DNA of 64,000 bases from Microbacterium sp. SORGH_AS_0428 (GCF_031453615.1 NZ_JAVIZT010000001.1:3236178-3300177), one strand, 5' to 3'; counted from the first letter of the stretch, positions 49,542 through 59,781 are shown. Notes: generated by a model from the sequence alone, not told the origin. Made by a program: numbers and translations.

Positions 49542-50783
49542 TCAGAGCCCGAGCGCGGCGAGGAACGCGTTGCGGAAGGTCCCGCCCGGATCCAGCCGCT
49601 CCCGCAGCGCGACCGCGTCGTCGAAACGCGGGTATCGCGCGCGGATGTCGGCGGCCGCCATCGTGAACACCTTGCCCCAGTGGGGGCGGGCGGCGTACGG
49701 GGCCAGAGCGTCTTCGACGCGGGGGAGCAGGGCGCGCACAGCGTCTTCATCACGCCGCCAGGTGAAATGCAGTCCGACCGAGTCGCGACCGTACGCGCCG
49801 CTGAGCCACAGGTCGTCGGCGGCGATGGTGCGCACTTCGTTGACGAGGAGCAGCGGGACGAACTGCGGCGACAGCCCCCGCAGCGCCCTGATGGCGGCGG
49901 GGGCGTCACGGCGGTCGACGAAGTACTCGCTCTGCAGCTCGTCGCCCTGCGACGGCGTGAAGCCGAGACGGAAGTGCGGCAGGCGCTCGAGCCACGGGCC
50001 CGCCACTGCGCCCTGCGCGGTGCAGTTCTCGGCGGAGACGCCCGGCAGCGGATGACGGGCTTCGGATGCGGGCGCGGCCCCCAGCACGGACGCCGGGGCA
50101 GGAGCATCGCCCACGCGTGCCTTGAGCCAAAGCTGATCGGCGACGTCGGGGTCCGACCAGGTGCTGAACAGGCTCACGCTGTGGCCGAGCGAGGTCACCG
50201 CCGCAAGATCGGCCACCGCCGCATCCCACGGCACGCGCTCATAGACGGTCTGGGCGATGTCGTAGGTCGGCTCGATGTCGAGCTCGACGTCCAGCACCAC
50301 ACCGAGCGCCCCCAGCGACACCACGGCGCCCGGGAACTCGGGGTCGCCGCGCCGGAACCACCTGATGGTGCCGTCGGCGAGCAGCAGTTCCACGCCGGCG
50401 ACGGAGCCGGCGAGCGACCGGTTGCGGTCGCCCGACCCGTGCGTTCCGGTCGCGATCGCCCCGGCGACCGAGATGTGCGGCAGGGACGCGAGGTTTCCGA
50501 GCGCCCAGCCCTCGGCCTGCAGACGTTCGGCGACGTCTCCGTAGCGCAGTCCGGCGGACACCCGCGCGACACGGGTCGCCGGATCGATCTCGACCCGTGC
50601 CGGCAGTGCCGCCGTGGACAGCAGGATGCCGGGGGTGTCGGCGATCGCCGAGAACGAGTGCCGGGTGCCCAGCGCGCGCACCGCATCCGCATCCCGTACC
50701 GTGCGGGACGCCTCCTCGCGGGTCGTCGGCGCAACGAGCGTGCCCTGGTAGGTCAGATTTCCGGCCCAGTTCTGCAGCGCCAT
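49542..50783 (-). CDS. FAD-linked alditol oxidase-like enzyme
   Basis: 413 residues, vanillyl-alcohol-oxidase family, close to AldO (alditol/xylitol oxidase) in layout. GTRHSF with His42 is the covalent FAD attachment motif of AldO. VSAGLRYGDVAERLQAEGWAL, SLPHISVAGAIATGTHGSG and the C-terminal ALO domain (FTWRRDEDAVRALLPRVEDAL, ARPHWGKVF, RYPRFDDAVALRERLDPGGTFRNAF) follow. It oxidises polyols to aldoses with O2 giving H2O2 (family knowledge). Its start overlaps the stop of the upstream MFS gene by one base, so the two are coupled. Confidence 0.87.
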   Translation of the reverse strand: MALQNWAGNLTYQGTLVAPTTREEASRTVRDADAVRALGTRHSFSAIADTPGILLSTAALPARVEIDPATRVARVSAGLRYGDVAERLQAEGWALGNLASLPHISVAGAIATGTHGSGDRNRSLAGSVAGVELLLADGTIRWFRRGDPEFPGAVVSLGALGVVLDVELDIEPTYDIAQTVYERVPWDAAVADLAAVTSLGHSVSLFSTWSDPDVADQLWLKARVGDAPAPASVLGAAPASEARHPLPGVSAENCTAQGAVAGPWLERLPHFRLGFTPSQGDELQSEYFVDRRDAPAAIRALRGLSPQFVPLLLVNEVRTIAADDLWLSGAYGRDSVGLHFTWRRDEDAVRALLPRVEDALAPYAARPHWGKVFTMAAADIRARYPRFDDAVALRERLDPGGTFRNAFLAALGL

Positions 50784-52054
50784 CAGCTCTCCTCGCGTCG
50801 TCGCGGCACGAAGCGGGGCACCCACCGGATGAACGCCGCCGCGCCCAGCAATCCCACCACGCCCATCGCGCCGGTCGCGACCGACAGCGACGCGAGGGCC
50901 GTGAGGGCGGTGAGCAGAAGCGGAGCGACGGCGCCGCCCGCATCCGTGAGGGTGCGCCAGGAGCCGAGGAACGCGGCGGGCTCGTTCTTCGGCGCCACGT
51001 CCGCGCCGAGGGTGAGCAGGATGCCGCTGGAGAGTCCGTTTCCGACGCCGAGCACGGCGGCGAACATCGCGAACCACATGGTCGCCGAACTCAGGTCGTG
51101 CGTGAGTGACAGCGCGAGGAAGCCGGTGCCCATGAGGATCATGGCGGGAAGAGCAGCCCAGAGCCGGCCGAAGCGATCCATCACCTGGCCGCTCGCATAG
51201 AAGAGCGCGAAGTCGATCGCTCCCGAGACGCCCACGACGAGGGCGATGGTGGGGGCGTCGAGACCCAGGGAGAGACCCCACAGCGGCAGTACGACCTGAC
51301 GCGCGGACCGCACGGCCGACAGGGATGCCGCGGCGACGCCGAGACGGGAGAGCACCCGCCGGTGCTGCCACATCGTGCGGAACACTCCCGCCCGCTCATC
51401 GACGGGGATCGATCCGGTCACCGGCTCCCCGCTGTCGTCCTCGGATGCGGGCGCCCGGTCGGGGGCTTCCGCGGTCTTCTCGGGGTCGGGTCCCAGCAGC
51501 ACCAGCAGCACGGTCGCAACCAGGCAGGCGATGAAGAACCAGACGGCCGACAGCTCGTCGCCGACGGCGATCAGGAGGCCCGCTGCGACGAAGGGTCCGA
51601 CGAACGTGCCGAAGCGGAACGAGCCGCCGAGCAGCGACAGCGCGCGCGCTCGGAACGCGAGGGGAACCCGCGTCGTCATGAACGAATGGCGGGCCAGACC
51701 GAACGCGGCCGCGCAGAAGCCGATCACGAACACGGAGACGGCCAGGACGGCCGTGTTCGGTGAGAGCAGCATCGCCACGGAACCGGCGATCGCGAGGATG
51801 CCCCCGATCGCCATCGTGAGGCGCTCTCCGAGCCGCGCCACCGACCAGCCCGCCGGGATGTTGCCGCACAACTGCCCCACGACGAGGAACGAAGCGATGA
51901 ACGCGGCCTCCGCGACGTCCGCTCCGCGCTCCGCCGCGAGGATGGGGATGAGGGGGATCATCGCCCCTTCGCCGAGGGCGAAGAGGATCGTGGGGCCGTA
52001 GATCATCGGCGCGAACCGCCAGAGCAGAGAGCTGACGCGGTCGGACACGTGCAT
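50783..52054 (-). CDS. MFS transporter
   Basis: 423 residues, twelve helices with a charged central loop ([25 protein letters not shown]). [21 protein letters not shown] is the loop 2-3 motif; [21 protein letters not shown] its second-half equivalent. It is followed by an alditol-oxidase gene overlapped by one base, so uptake or export of a polyol is possible. Its start lies only 20 bp from the divergent prfB start, so the two promoters overlap. Confidence 0.85.
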   Translation of the reverse strand: MHVSDRVSSLLWRFAPMIYGPTILFALGEGAMIPLIPILAAERGADVAEAAFIASFLVVGQLCGNIPAGWSVARLGERLTMAIGGILAIAGSVAMLLSPNTAVLAVSVFVIGFCAAAFGLARHSFMTTRVPLAFRARALSLLGGSFRFGTFVGPFVAAGLLIAVGDELSAVWFFIACLVATVLLVLLGPDPEKTAEAPDRAPASEDDSGEPVTGSIPVDERAGVFRTMWQHRRVLSRLGVAAASLSAVRSARQVVLPLWGLSLGLDAPTIALVVGVSGAIDFALFYASGQVMDRFGRLWAALPAMILMGTGFLALSLTHDLSSATMWFAMFAAVLGVGNGLSSGILLTLGADVAPKNEPAAFLGSWRTLTDAGGAVAPLLLTALTALASLSVATGAMGVVGLLGAAAFIRWVPRFVPRRREES

Positions 52055-52074
52055 CCACGATACTCTGGGGTGCC

Positions 52075-53184
52075 ATGCTCGAATTCGATCCGTCAGCCGA
52101 CATCCAGGCCCTCCGCTCCACCTTCAGCGACATCAAAGCCGTCGTCGACGTCGACGCCCTCCGGGCAGAGATCGATCGGCTCTCCGAGGAGGCCGGCGCC
52201 CCCGACCTCTGGGACGACGTCGAGAAGGCGCAGAAGGTCACCAGCGCCCTGAGCCACCGCCAGGCCGAACTCAAGCGCGTCACCGAGGTCGAGCAGCGTC
52301 TCGACGACCTCGACGTGCTCGTCGAGCTCGCCAACGAGATGGACGACGAGGACTCCGCCGAGGAGGCGCGTCGCGAGATCGCCGAGCTCGAGGACGTCGT
52401 CGGTCAGCTCGAGGTGCAGACCCTCCTCGACGGCGAGTACGACTCCCGGTCGGCCGTGGTCACCATCCGCTCCGGCGCGGGCGGCGACGACGCCACCGAC
52501 TTCGCCGAGATGCTCATGCGCATGTATCTGCGCTGGGCCGAGCGGCACAAGTACCCCGTGAAGGTCATGGACACCTCCTACGCCGAGGGCGCGGGCATCA
52601 AGTCCGCGACCTTCGAGGTCGACGCCCCGTACGCCTACGGAACCCTCTCCGTCGAGGCCGGCACCCACCGTCTGGCCCGTATCAGCCCGTTCGGCTCCGC
52701 CGACAAGCGGCAGACGAGCTTCGCCGCCGTCGAGGTCATCCCCGTCATGGAGGAGGCGCAGGAGGTCGAGGTCCCCGAGAACGACATCCGCGTCGACGTC
52801 TTCCGCTCCTCGGGCCCGGGGGGCCAGTCGGTCAACACGACCGACTCGGCGGTGCGCATCACGCACATCCCCACCGGCATCGTCGTCTCGATGCAGAACG
52901 AGAAGTCCCAGATCCAGAACCGCGCCGCCGCCATGCGCGTGCTGCAGACGCGCCTCATGCTGCTGCAGCGCGAAGAGGAGGCTGCGAAGAAGAAGGAGCT
53001 CGCCGGCACCATCACCGCGAGCTGGGGCGATCAGATGCGCTCCTACTTCCTCTACGGCCAGCAGCTGGTGAAGGATCTGCGCACGGGGCACGAGGTGGGC
53101 AACCCCGCCACCGTGTTCGACGGCGACCTCGACGGCTTCATCGCGGCCGGCATCCGCTGGCGCAAGCGCAAAGACGAGGACTGA
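52075..53184 (+). CDS. prfB: peptide chain release factor 2
   Basis: Releases peptides at UGA and UAA. 369 residues with the RF2 codon-recognition triplet SPF (204-206) and the catalytic GGQ (249-251, [20 protein letters not shown]). No in-frame TGA or programmed frameshift is present near codon 25, as is usual in actinobacteria. TACTCT at 52061-52066 ends 8 nt before the ATG (leaderless type). First gene of the conserved prfB-ftsE-ftsX-smpB series. Confidence 0.96.
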   Translation: MLEFDPSADIQALRSTFSDIKAVVDVDALRAEIDRLSEEAGAPDLWDDVEKAQKVTSALSHRQAELKRVTEVEQRLDDLDVLVELANEMDDEDSAEEARREIAELEDVVGQLEVQTLLDGEYDSRSAVVTIRSGAGGDDATDFAEMLMRMYLRWAERHKYPVKVMDTSYAEGAGIKSATFEVDAPYAYGTLSVEAGTHRLARISPFGSADKRQTSFAAVEVIPVMEEAQEVEVPENDIRVDVFRSSGPGGQSVNTTDSAVRITHIPTGIVVSMQNEKSQIQNRAAAMRVLQTRLMLLQREEEAAKKKELAGTITASWGDQMRSYFLYGQQLVKDLRTGHEVGNPATVFDGDLDGFIAAGIRWRKRKDED

Positions 53185-53244
53185 TCCGGCGCGCCGGGTG
53201 TCGCGCCCGACATCCGTAGAAAGCGCGCTTAGGCTGTCACAGCC

Positions 53245-54264
53245 ATGATCCGGTTCGAGAACGTCACCAAGCGGTATCGCGGCACCTCCCGACCTGCGCT
53301 GCAGAGCGTGGACTTCGAGGTGCAACGCGGAGAGTTCGTCTTTCTTGTGGGGGCATCCGGCTCCGGCAAGTCGTCCTGTCTGCGCCTCATCCTGCGCGAG
53401 GACTCGCCCAGCGAGGGCCGTGTCATCGTGCTCGGTCGCGACCTGCGCTCGGTGCCCAACCGCAAGGTCCCCTACTTCCGCCGTCAGATCGGCGCCGTCT
53501 TCCAGGACTTCCGGCTCCTGCCGACCAAGACGGTCTTCCAGAACGTCGCCTTCACGCTGCAGGTGATCGGATCCTCCCGTGGGTTCATCCAGCAGGCGGT
53601 GCCCGAGGCGCTCGCACTCGTCGGTCTCGACGGCAAGGAGAAGCGCCTGCCGCACGAGCTGTCCGGTGGTGAGCAGCAGCGCGTCGCGATCGCGCGCGCG
53701 CTCGTCAACCGTCCGCAGATCCTCCTCGCCGACGAGCCCACCGGAAACCTCGACCCCGCGACGTCGGTCGACATCATGCAGCTGCTCGCGCGCATCAACG
53801 CCGGAGGGACCACGGTCGTCATGGCGACGCACGAGGCGGGCTTCGTCGATCAGATGCAGCGCCGCGTCATCGAACTGAGGGGCGGGGAGATCGTGCGCGA
53901 CGAGCGCCACGGCGGGTACGGCGACACCTCCGCCATCCCGCGCCTCGCGCCCGAGGTCGAGAAGGGGGCGGCAGCTGTCGCCGCTCTCACGGCCGTGCTC
54001 GACGTGCACCGCGAGATCTCCGAGACCGGTCAGATCGCGCCCGTGACATTGGATGCGGCCGTGGCCGCCACCGAGCAGGCCGCGCGCGCCGAACCGGCGC
54101 ACGCGGCTGCGGTGGCCGAGGCGAAAGCGGCGGAAGCACTGGCGGCTCGCCTGGCCGAGGAAGAGCGTGTGAAGCGCCCCGATGCCGACCTGCCCGCAGA
54201 ACTGGGACTCGCCGACCGACTCGGTCTGGGTACGTCCGACGACGAGGTGGGACCCACACGATGA
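53245..54264 (+). CDS. ftsE: cell division ATP-binding protein FtsE with extended C-terminus
   Basis: ATPase of the FtsEX complex, which activates peptidoglycan hydrolases at the septum. Walker A GASGSGKS (36-43), signature LSGGEQQR near 138, Walker [14 protein letters not shown] near 160, switch His in MATHEAG. The NBD ends near 225; residues 226-339 are an Ala/Glu-rich helical tail (VAAVLTAVLD-type, [20 protein letters not shown]) seen in Microbacteriaceae and absent from E. coli FtsE. TAGGCT at 53230-53235 precedes the ATG. It overlaps ftsX by 4 bp. Confidence 0.94.
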   Translation: MIRFENVTKRYRGTSRPALQSVDFEVQRGEFVFLVGASGSGKSSCLRLILREDSPSEGRVIVLGRDLRSVPNRKVPYFRRQIGAVFQDFRLLPTKTVFQNVAFTLQVIGSSRGFIQQAVPEALALVGLDGKEKRLPHELSGGEQQRVAIARALVNRPQILLADEPTGNLDPATSVDIMQLLARINAGGTTVVMATHEAGFVDQMQRRVIELRGGEIVRDERHGGYGDTSAIPRLAPEVEKGAAAVAALTAVLDVHREISETGQIAPVTLDAAVAATEQAARAEPAHAAAVAEAKAAEALAARLAEEERVKRPDADLPAELGLADRLGLGTSDDEVGPTR

Positions 54265-55175
54265 GATTCGGACTGATCATGGGGGAGGCCCTCAGTGGCC
54301 TCCGTCGGAACGCATCGATGGTGATCTCCGTCGTGCTCGTGACCTTCGTGTCGCTGACCTTCGTGGGCGCCGCCGTGCTCATGCAGATGCAGATCGGCAA
54401 GATGAAGGATTTCTGGGTGGATCGCGCCCAGGTCGCCGTCTACATGTGCACCAGCGTCTCCACGGCCGGCACCTGCTCGGACGGCGTCGCCACCCAGGAC
54501 GAGATCGACCAGGTCACCGCGGAGCTCAACGGGCCCGCCCTGTCGCCGCTCATCAAGGAGTTCACCTTCGAGACCAACGAGCAGGTCTACGAGAAGGCGA
54601 TCCAGCAGCTGGGCTCCGAGTACGAGAACATCGTCACGCCCGACCAGTTCAACGCGACGTTCTCGATCAACCTCGTCGACCAATCGCAGTCGGATGTGAT
54701 CGCCGAGGCGTTCGGAGGCAGCAAGGGCGTCGAAGAGGTCAAGGACCAGATGCAGTACCTGGAGCCGCTGTTCTCGGCCCTGACGATCGCGACGTACATC
54801 GCGGTCGGGATCGCCGGCCTCATGCTGGTGGCCGCCGTGCTGCTGATCGCGACCACCATCCGGTTGTCGGCGTTCGCGAGACGCAAAGAGCTCGGGATCA
54901 TGCGTCTCGTGGGCGCCTCGAACAGGTTCATCCAGACACCCTTCATCCTCGAGGGCGTGTTCGCCGCTCTGATCGGTTCGGCGCTCGCAAGCGTCGGGGT
55001 GTGGGCGACGGTGGAGTTCGGGATCAACGGATACCTGCGCGAACGCGTCGGATTCGTCACCACCTGGGTGGGCTACTCCGATCTCGCCCTCGTGATCCCG
55101 GTCATCGTCGTGATCGGCGTTCTGCTGGCAGCGCTGTCGGCCGGGTTCGCCATACGCCGGTGGTTGCGCGCCTGA
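54261..55175 (+). CDS. ftsX: cell division protein FtsX
   Basis: Membrane partner of FtsE, 304 residues. Helix 1 NASMVISVVLVTFVSLTFVGAAVLM, a large extracellular domain (residues ~50-170, with Cys residues in YMCTSVSTAGTC), then three helices (ATYIAVGIAGLMLVAAVLLI, FILEGVFAALIGSALASVGV, LALVIPVIVVIGVLLAALS). ELGIMRLVGASNRFI is the conserved FtsX cytoplasmic loop. The extracellular domain would contact a cell-wall hydrolase such as a RipC-like protein (family knowledge). Confidence 0.94.
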   Translation: MRFGLIMGEALSGLRRNASMVISVVLVTFVSLTFVGAAVLMQMQIGKMKDFWVDRAQVAVYMCTSVSTAGTCSDGVATQDEIDQVTAELNGPALSPLIKEFTFETNEQVYEKAIQQLGSEYENIVTPDQFNATFSINLVDQSQSDVIAEAFGGSKGVEEVKDQMQYLEPLFSALTIATYIAVGIAGLMLVAAVLLIATTIRLSAFARRKELGIMRLVGASNRFIQTPFILEGVFAALIGSALASVGVWATVEFGINGYLRERVGFVTTWVGYSDLALVIPVIVVIGVLLAALSAGFAIRRWLRA

Positions 55176-55244
55176 TACGGAAGGCGCCGGGCTTGCTAGA
55201 CTGATGGGCTGCCGCGCGCCGTGCGGTCGCACGAAGGAGAGAGC

Positions 55245-55721
55245 ATGCCCAGGGAACGCGGAGAGAAGGTCGTCGCGACCAACCGCCGCGCGCGCCACGA
55301 CTACACCGTCGAGAAGACGTACGAGGCCGGCCTCGTGCTCACCGGCACTGAGGTGAAGTCACTGCGCCAGGGGCGCGCCAACCTCACCGACGGCTACGCC
55401 TACATCCAGGGCGGAGAGGCGTTCCTCGACGCCGTCCACATCCCCGAGTACTCGCAGGGGCACTGGACCAACCACGCCGCCAAGCGCACGCGCAAGCTTC
55501 TCCTGCACAAGGAGGAGATCGTGAAGCTCTCGCACGCCGTCTCGGCGGGCGGCTACACACTCGTACCGCTGCGCCTGTACTTCTCCGACGGGCGCGCGAA
55601 GATCGAGCTCGGTGTCGCGAAGGGCAAGCGGGAGTACGACAAGCGTCAGACTCTGCGAGAACGACAGGACACCCGCGAGGCGGAGCGCGCGATGCGCTTG
55701 CGCAACCGCGTCGGGGAGTGA
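55245..55721 (+). CDS. smpB: SsrA-binding protein
   Basis: Binds tmRNA and brings it to stalled ribosomes. 158 residues from the ATG at 55245, which has a GAAGGAGA ribosome site; codons upstream lack homology. [45 protein letters not shown] is the family core; the C-terminal [31 protein letters not shown] is the basic tail that enters the mRNA channel. The tmRNA gene is in the same window at 59389. Confidence 0.96.
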   Translation: MPRERGEKVVATNRRARHDYTVEKTYEAGLVLTGTEVKSLRQGRANLTDGYAYIQGGEAFLDAVHIPEYSQGHWTNHAAKRTRKLLLHKEEIVKLSHAVSAGGYTLVPLRLYFSDGRAKIELGVAKGKREYDKRQTLRERQDTREAERAMRLRNRVGE

Positions 55722-55766
55722 TCGCACGATGGGTCCGCGCCGCGCGCAGTTAGGCGGCGTCGCCCG

Positions 55767-57770
55767 ATGACCCGTCCGAACCTGCTCTTCCAGATCACCG
55801 CGCTTCCTCCGTGGCGTCGCAGCACCGTGGTGGCAGCGATTCTGCTGCTGGGCTTCGTTCTCGCCTCGGCGTTCGCGCTCGGTCAGGCGGGGGAGCAGCC
55901 GACGTCCTGGTGGTGGCCGGCGGCGGGCGCCGGTGCCGCCGCGGCGCTCAGCGCCGCGCCCCGCTACGTCCCGCTCGTCATCCTCGTCGCATCACTGCTC
56001 ACGGCGACCGCATCCGCCCTCGCCGGACGCCCGCCACTCGTCGTCATGGCTATCACGGTGGGAACGGCGGCTGAGATCGGCGTCATGGTCGCGGGCCTCA
56101 CGCCGAAGGGCGCGGCCCCGCGTCTGTCATCGACACGGGACGTCGGCCGCTTCATCCTGACGTCGGTCGCTGCCGCGGCTTCGCTGGCGCTGATCGTGGC
56201 GGGCGCAGCTGCGGCGGCCGGCGGCGACTTCGTGGCACGGTTCGTGGGGACCGGAGCATCCCACCTCTCCGCGCTCCTGCTCATCGTGCCCCTCGTGCTC
56301 ATCGACCGTTCGAGCCAGCGTGTCGGGCCGTGGTGGCACGCCGTCACGCTCACCGCGGCGATCGCCTTCCTCGTGGCTGTCGCGTTCGGTCCCTTCGCCT
56401 CGGCGCCCCTGTCGTTCCTGCCGGTGCCGCTGCTGGCGTGGGCAGCGTTCTCGCAGACCATGTTCGTGGCGGTCGGGCAGGTGCTCGTGGCGGTATCGCT
56501 GGCGAGCGGCCTGACACTCGCCGGGTTCGGGCCGTTCGCCAACACGGAGGGGCTCCTGCCGACCAGCACTCTGCTGCAGGTCTACGCGGTGGCCATCGCC
56601 ATCACGTGCCTGGTCATCGCGACGCAGCGCGCGGAACGCAGAGAGCTCGAGGATCGGCAGGATGCTCTGCTCCGGCTGCTGCGAGATGCGTTCGCGCGCT
56701 CGCGCACCGGCTTCCTCGTCGCACAGGTGCGGGAGTCGCGCAGGCTCCGTGTGCTCGAGGCGAACGATGTGGCCGCGGAGCTGTTCAATGGACAGCTTGT
56801 GCACGCCGACGGCGCCTGGCGTGTGCTCGACGACACTCCGCTTCGCCGCATCCTGGGTGATGCCGGCGACCAGGAGCGCTCGCACGAGAACGACGAACTG
56901 GGCGAGGATGCGGTACCGGCGCGATTCTGGGTCGATCCGATCATGCGGCCCGAACTCGGTCGAATCCTGCTCGTGACCATCGAGGACCTGCGCCCCGTGC
57001 GTGCGGTGGAGTCGGCCATGACGACGCAACTGGACCGCGAGCGGCACGTCAGCGAGGCGCTGCGCGAACTCAACCACAAACAGGACGCGTTCGTCGCGAG
57101 CGTATCCCACGAGCTGCGCACGCCGATCACGGCGATCGTCGGGTATGCGGAGGAGCTCGAGGACAGCGTCACGGACCCGGATCAGAAGGCCTACGTCGAG
57201 GTCATCAGCCGCAATGCCGATCGGCTGGCGACCCTGGTGTCCAACTCCCTGCGTGCGGCGACGATCACCCAGCCGTCGGTCGGCGTGCACGGCACGCGCA
57301 TCGTGGACCTGGCGCGGATCGTCACGGACTCCCTGGAAGACCTGCGCTACCGGATCGATGAGCGCTGCCTCCTCGTCGACAGCGACATCCAAGACCCTGT
57401 TCCCGTGCGCGCCAACGAGGCCGAGCTCGGACAGATCGTCACGAACCTGCTCACCAACGCGATCAAGTTCTCGCCCGAGCAGGGGTCGATCCGCGTGACA
57501 GCGGGTCCGGTCGGTCACGCGGCGCTCGTCGAGATCGAAGACCAGGGTCCGGGCATCAGCGAACAGGACAGGGCCCGCGTCTTCGAGCGGTTCTACCGCA
57601 GTGCGCGGGCTGTGAGCGACGGCGTACCGGGTTCGGGGATCGGCCTCTCGGTCGCGCAGGCTCTGGCGGGCGCGATGGGCGGCGCCATCCTCCTGTCCGA
57701 GGCAGAGAGCGGCGGAACCCTCGCCACATTGCGGCTTCCTCTGTCGGAAGAGCCTCTCAGCGAGCGCTGA
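55767..57770 (+). CDS. membrane sensor histidine kinase
   Basis: 667 residues. Residues ~15-290 hold about eight membrane helices in a MASE1-like arrangement. A PAS-like part follows (QDALLRLLRDAFARSRTGFLVAQV, MRPELGRILLVTIEDL), then a coiled helix. The kinase core has SVSHELRTPITAIVGYAEELED with phospho-acceptor His448, N box NEAELGQIVTNLLTNAIKFS, and EDQGPGISEQDRARVFERFYR, GSGIGLSVAQAL. No response regulator gene is adjacent, so it is an orphan kinase here. Its last 14 bp overlap the converging SIMPL gene. Confidence 0.9.
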   Translation: MTRPNLLFQITALPPWRRSTVVAAILLLGFVLASAFALGQAGEQPTSWWWPAAGAGAAAALSAAPRYVPLVILVASLLTATASALAGRPPLVVMAITVGTAAEIGVMVAGLTPKGAAPRLSSTRDVGRFILTSVAAAASLALIVAGAAAAAGGDFVARFVGTGASHLSALLLIVPLVLIDRSSQRVGPWWHAVTLTAAIAFLVAVAFGPFASAPLSFLPVPLLAWAAFSQTMFVAVGQVLVAVSLASGLTLAGFGPFANTEGLLPTSTLLQVYAVAIAITCLVIATQRAERRELEDRQDALLRLLRDAFARSRTGFLVAQVRESRRLRVLEANDVAAELFNGQLVHADGAWRVLDDTPLRRILGDAGDQERSHENDELGEDAVPARFWVDPIMRPELGRILLVTIEDLRPVRAVESAMTTQLDRERHVSEALRELNHKQDAFVASVSHELRTPITAIVGYAEELEDSVTDPDQKAYVEVISRNADRLATLVSNSLRAATITQPSVGVHGTRIVDLARIVTDSLEDLRYRIDERCLLVDSDIQDPVPVRANEAELGQIVTNLLTNAIKFSPEQGSIRVTAGPVGHAALVEIEDQGPGISEQDRARVFERFYRSARAVSDGVPGSGIGLSVAQALAGAMGGAILLSEAESGGTLATLRLPLSEEPLSER

Positions 57771-58404
57771 ACCGGGCCTCGACCCCGACCGCGACGACGA
57801 CCTCGTCCGGGCGCATCACGATCCCGTTGTCCGCAGCCGCGGACTTCATCATCATCGGCCCCGCCGGTGCGGAGTCGGATGACAGGAGCCCTGCGTCGGC
57901 GACCTCGATCGCGGTCACGTGGTGCAGGCCGAGCGACGCGGCGTAGGAGCGGGCGCGGGCGACCGCATCCTCCACCGCGGCACGCGCGACCCGATCGCGC
58001 GCTTCCAGACCGGTCGCTTCCGTCAGACGCCAGTCGATGCCGTCCAGCTGGACCGCGGGATCGGTGATGGCGGCGTCGATGCACGCCGACAGCGCGTCCG
58101 CGTCGTCGAACACGGCCCGGAACTCGAGCGAGGCGTGGTGGACGGGGTCCAGGCGGCTGCCATCGGGCCCCCACGGGCGATCCGTGAAGACCTGGGCGCG
58201 GGAGCTGGTCCAGGACACGAGCCCACCGGAGTCTGCTTGCGCGTCGAGCCGTTCCCGCAGCCGTTGACCGGATGCCGCGAGCCGGGCCATCGCGTCGCCG
58301 CGGTCGGAATGATCGACGCGCACCTCGATCCGGGCGACCCCCTCTTCGGCGGGGATGCGTTCCTCATGGGACCCGCGGACCGTGATCGTGACGTCCTCGC
58401 TCAT
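57757..58404 (-). CDS. SIMPL (DUF541) domain protein
   Basis: 215 residues. ITVRGSHEERIPAEEGVARIEVRVDHSDRGDAMARLAASGQRLRERL and ARAAVEDAVARARSYAASLGLHHVTAIEVADAG match the SIMPL/DUF541 fold (family of oligomeric, often periplasmic proteins). There is no signal peptide here, so it appears cytoplasmic. ATG at 58402-58404 is chosen because the extension further up is Arg-rich and overlaps the next gene's end. Function unknown. Confidence 0.8.
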   Translation of the reverse strand: MSEDVTITVRGSHEERIPAEEGVARIEVRVDHSDRGDAMARLAASGQRLRERLDAQADSGGLVSWTSSRAQVFTDRPWGPDGSRLDPVHHASLEFRAVFDDADALSACIDAAITDPAVQLDGIDWRLTEATGLEARDRVARAAVEDAVARARSYAASLGLHHVTAIEVADAGLLSSDSAPAGPMMMKSAAADNGIVMRPDEVVVAVGVEARFSAR

Positions 58405-58424
58405 GCCGGACAGCCTACGGAGGT

Positions 58425-59240
58425 TCAGTCGGGAAAGATCTGGCCGACGGGGAGTCGCTTCTCTGCCTGGAAGGTGTCTTCGCTGCGACCGGCCGCCCAA
58501 TAGGCCGACAGGGAGAGGTCGGCGCGCGCGACGCCCCTCTCCGCGAACACGGCTCGCAGCTGTTTCATCGCCCCCCGTTCACCGTGCGCGAACACCTGCA
58601 CGCGACCGGCCGGCCACGCAGCGCCGCCCACGGCCTCGACCAGGCGCGAGCCGGGAGCGCCATGGTCTTCGTCGACCCAGGTGATGTCTGCGGATGCGGG
58701 CAGGGGGATGCGGTGGGCCGCGGAACGCGCTTCGGCGATGACGGTGGCGCGCACCCCGTCGGGCAGGGACTCGAGCGCCGCAGCGATCGCGGGGAGCGCG
58801 GACTCGTCGCCGATGAGGAGTCGATGGTCGGCGGTGACATCGGGCCGGTAGCCGCCGCCGGGGCCCGCGAAGGTGAGCAGATCGCCGGGCCGTGCCGCGG
58901 CCGCCCAGCGTCCTGCGACGCCGGTGTCGCCGTGGGTGACCACATCGATGTCGAGCGTGCGTGCGGCATGGTCGACCCGGCGCAGGGTGTAGGTGCGCAC
59001 GCTCGGCAGCTGGTCGAAGGGGAGGCGCTCACGCAGTTCCGCCATGTCGAACGGCGGGGTGAGGTCGCTGCCTGCCGGGGGGATGTGGAGCTTGACGTAC
59101 TTGTCGGTTTCGTCGCGGTCGGTGAACGCGTCGAATCCGCGGCCGCCGAGGGTCACACGCACCATCCCGGGAGTCAGCGACACGGTCCGGATGACCTCGA
59201 GCGTCACCTGCGGACGGGGAGCGCGGCGGGGAGCGGTCAT
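58425..59240 (-). CDS. siderophore-interacting protein (ViuB-like ferric reductase)
   Basis: 271 residues. FAD-binding domain with RTYTLRRVDHAARTLDIDVVTHGDTGVAGRWAAAARPGDLLTFAGPGGGY (the R-x-Y-S/T-x-R motif and Gly-rich loop). The NAD(P)-binding SIP domain follows (DHRLLIGDESALPAIAAALESLP, ADLSLSAYWAAGRSEDTFQAEKR, with the family's Y-W-x-x-G). It reduces ferric siderophores to free iron inside the cell. No siderophore genes are in the window. Confidence 0.9.
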   Translation of the reverse strand: MTAPRRAPRPQVTLEVIRTVSLTPGMVRVTLGGRGFDAFTDRDETDKYVKLHIPPAGSDLTPPFDMAELRERLPFDQLPSVRTYTLRRVDHAARTLDIDVVTHGDTGVAGRWAAAARPGDLLTFAGPGGGYRPDVTADHRLLIGDESALPAIAAALESLPDGVRATVIAEARSAAHRIPLPASADITWVDEDHGAPGSRLVEAVGGAAWPAGRVQVFAHGERGAMKQLRAVFAERGVARADLSLSAYWAAGRSEDTFQAEKRLPVGQIFPD

Positions 59241-59319
59241 CCTCCGATCGTATCCGCGGACGCGGCGGCGACGGCTGGCGGGAATGGCGGCCGGGCCGCA
59301 TCCGTTGTAGTCTGTGATG

Positions 59320-59340
59320 CTCGCGGGTCAACCCCGCGAG
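59320..59340. other. hairpin upstream of tmRNA
   Basis: Eight-base arms CTCGCGGG (59320-59327) and CCCGCGAG (59333-59340) around a 5-nt loop, 49 bp before the tmRNA 5' end. It could end leftward-facing transcripts or form part of the tmRNA precursor leader. Confidence 0.45.
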
Positions 59341-59388
59341 GTGACAACTCCACAGAGCGACAATGGCTCCTTCCACCGAAGGATTCAC

Positions 59389-59758
59389 GGGGATGATCGG
59401 TTTCGACATCGCTCGCGAATCGCCGAGAAGCGGGCCGAGGATGCAGGGTTATCTCGTAAACGCTCCCTGTAAACCAATAAGTGCCGAATCCAAGCGCACT
59501 GACTTCGCCCTCGCTGCCTAAGCGAGCCCGATAGTCCGTCAGACCGTGTGTGATCCCGCCACGGACCCTGGCGTCATCTAGGGATCTTGCTACGTACCGG
59601 CGTCTGGACGGTGCGTGGGACTCTTCCCAGGCTGGGCTCGTCGACTTATGTGTCTGTGCTAAAAGTCGGAGCCGAGCAGAACGTCTCCACAGACTGCGCC
59701 CGGAGAAGCCGCCGTATCACAGCGATGGACGGGGGTTCGATTCCCCCCATCTCCACCA
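59389..59758 (+). ncRNA. ssrA: transfer-messenger RNA (tmRNA)
   Basis: 370 nt. 5' GGGGATG pairs with 3' CATCTCC of the tRNA-like domain, which ends ACCA (CCA encoded at 59756-59758). GGTTCGATTCC near the end is the T arm. The tag frame runs from 59456 to the stop TAA at 59519-59521: the first codons read Val-Asn-Ala-Pro-Cys-Lys and the tag ends ESKRTDFALAA, the expected protease-recognition tail. The apparent resume codon is GTA, unlike the usual GCA. It tags and frees stalled peptides together with SmpB. Confidence 0.95.
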
Positions 59759-59781
59759 ACCGTTGTCGCTCATGCGAGTGC

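Noticed and set aside
52075..52200. programmed frameshift in prfB
   Set aside because: The N-terminal part is one continuous frame with no internal TGA, so no autoregulatory frameshift exists here.
52093..54102. 669-codon minus-strand frame across prfB and ftsE
   Set aside because: Pure shadow of two certain genes.
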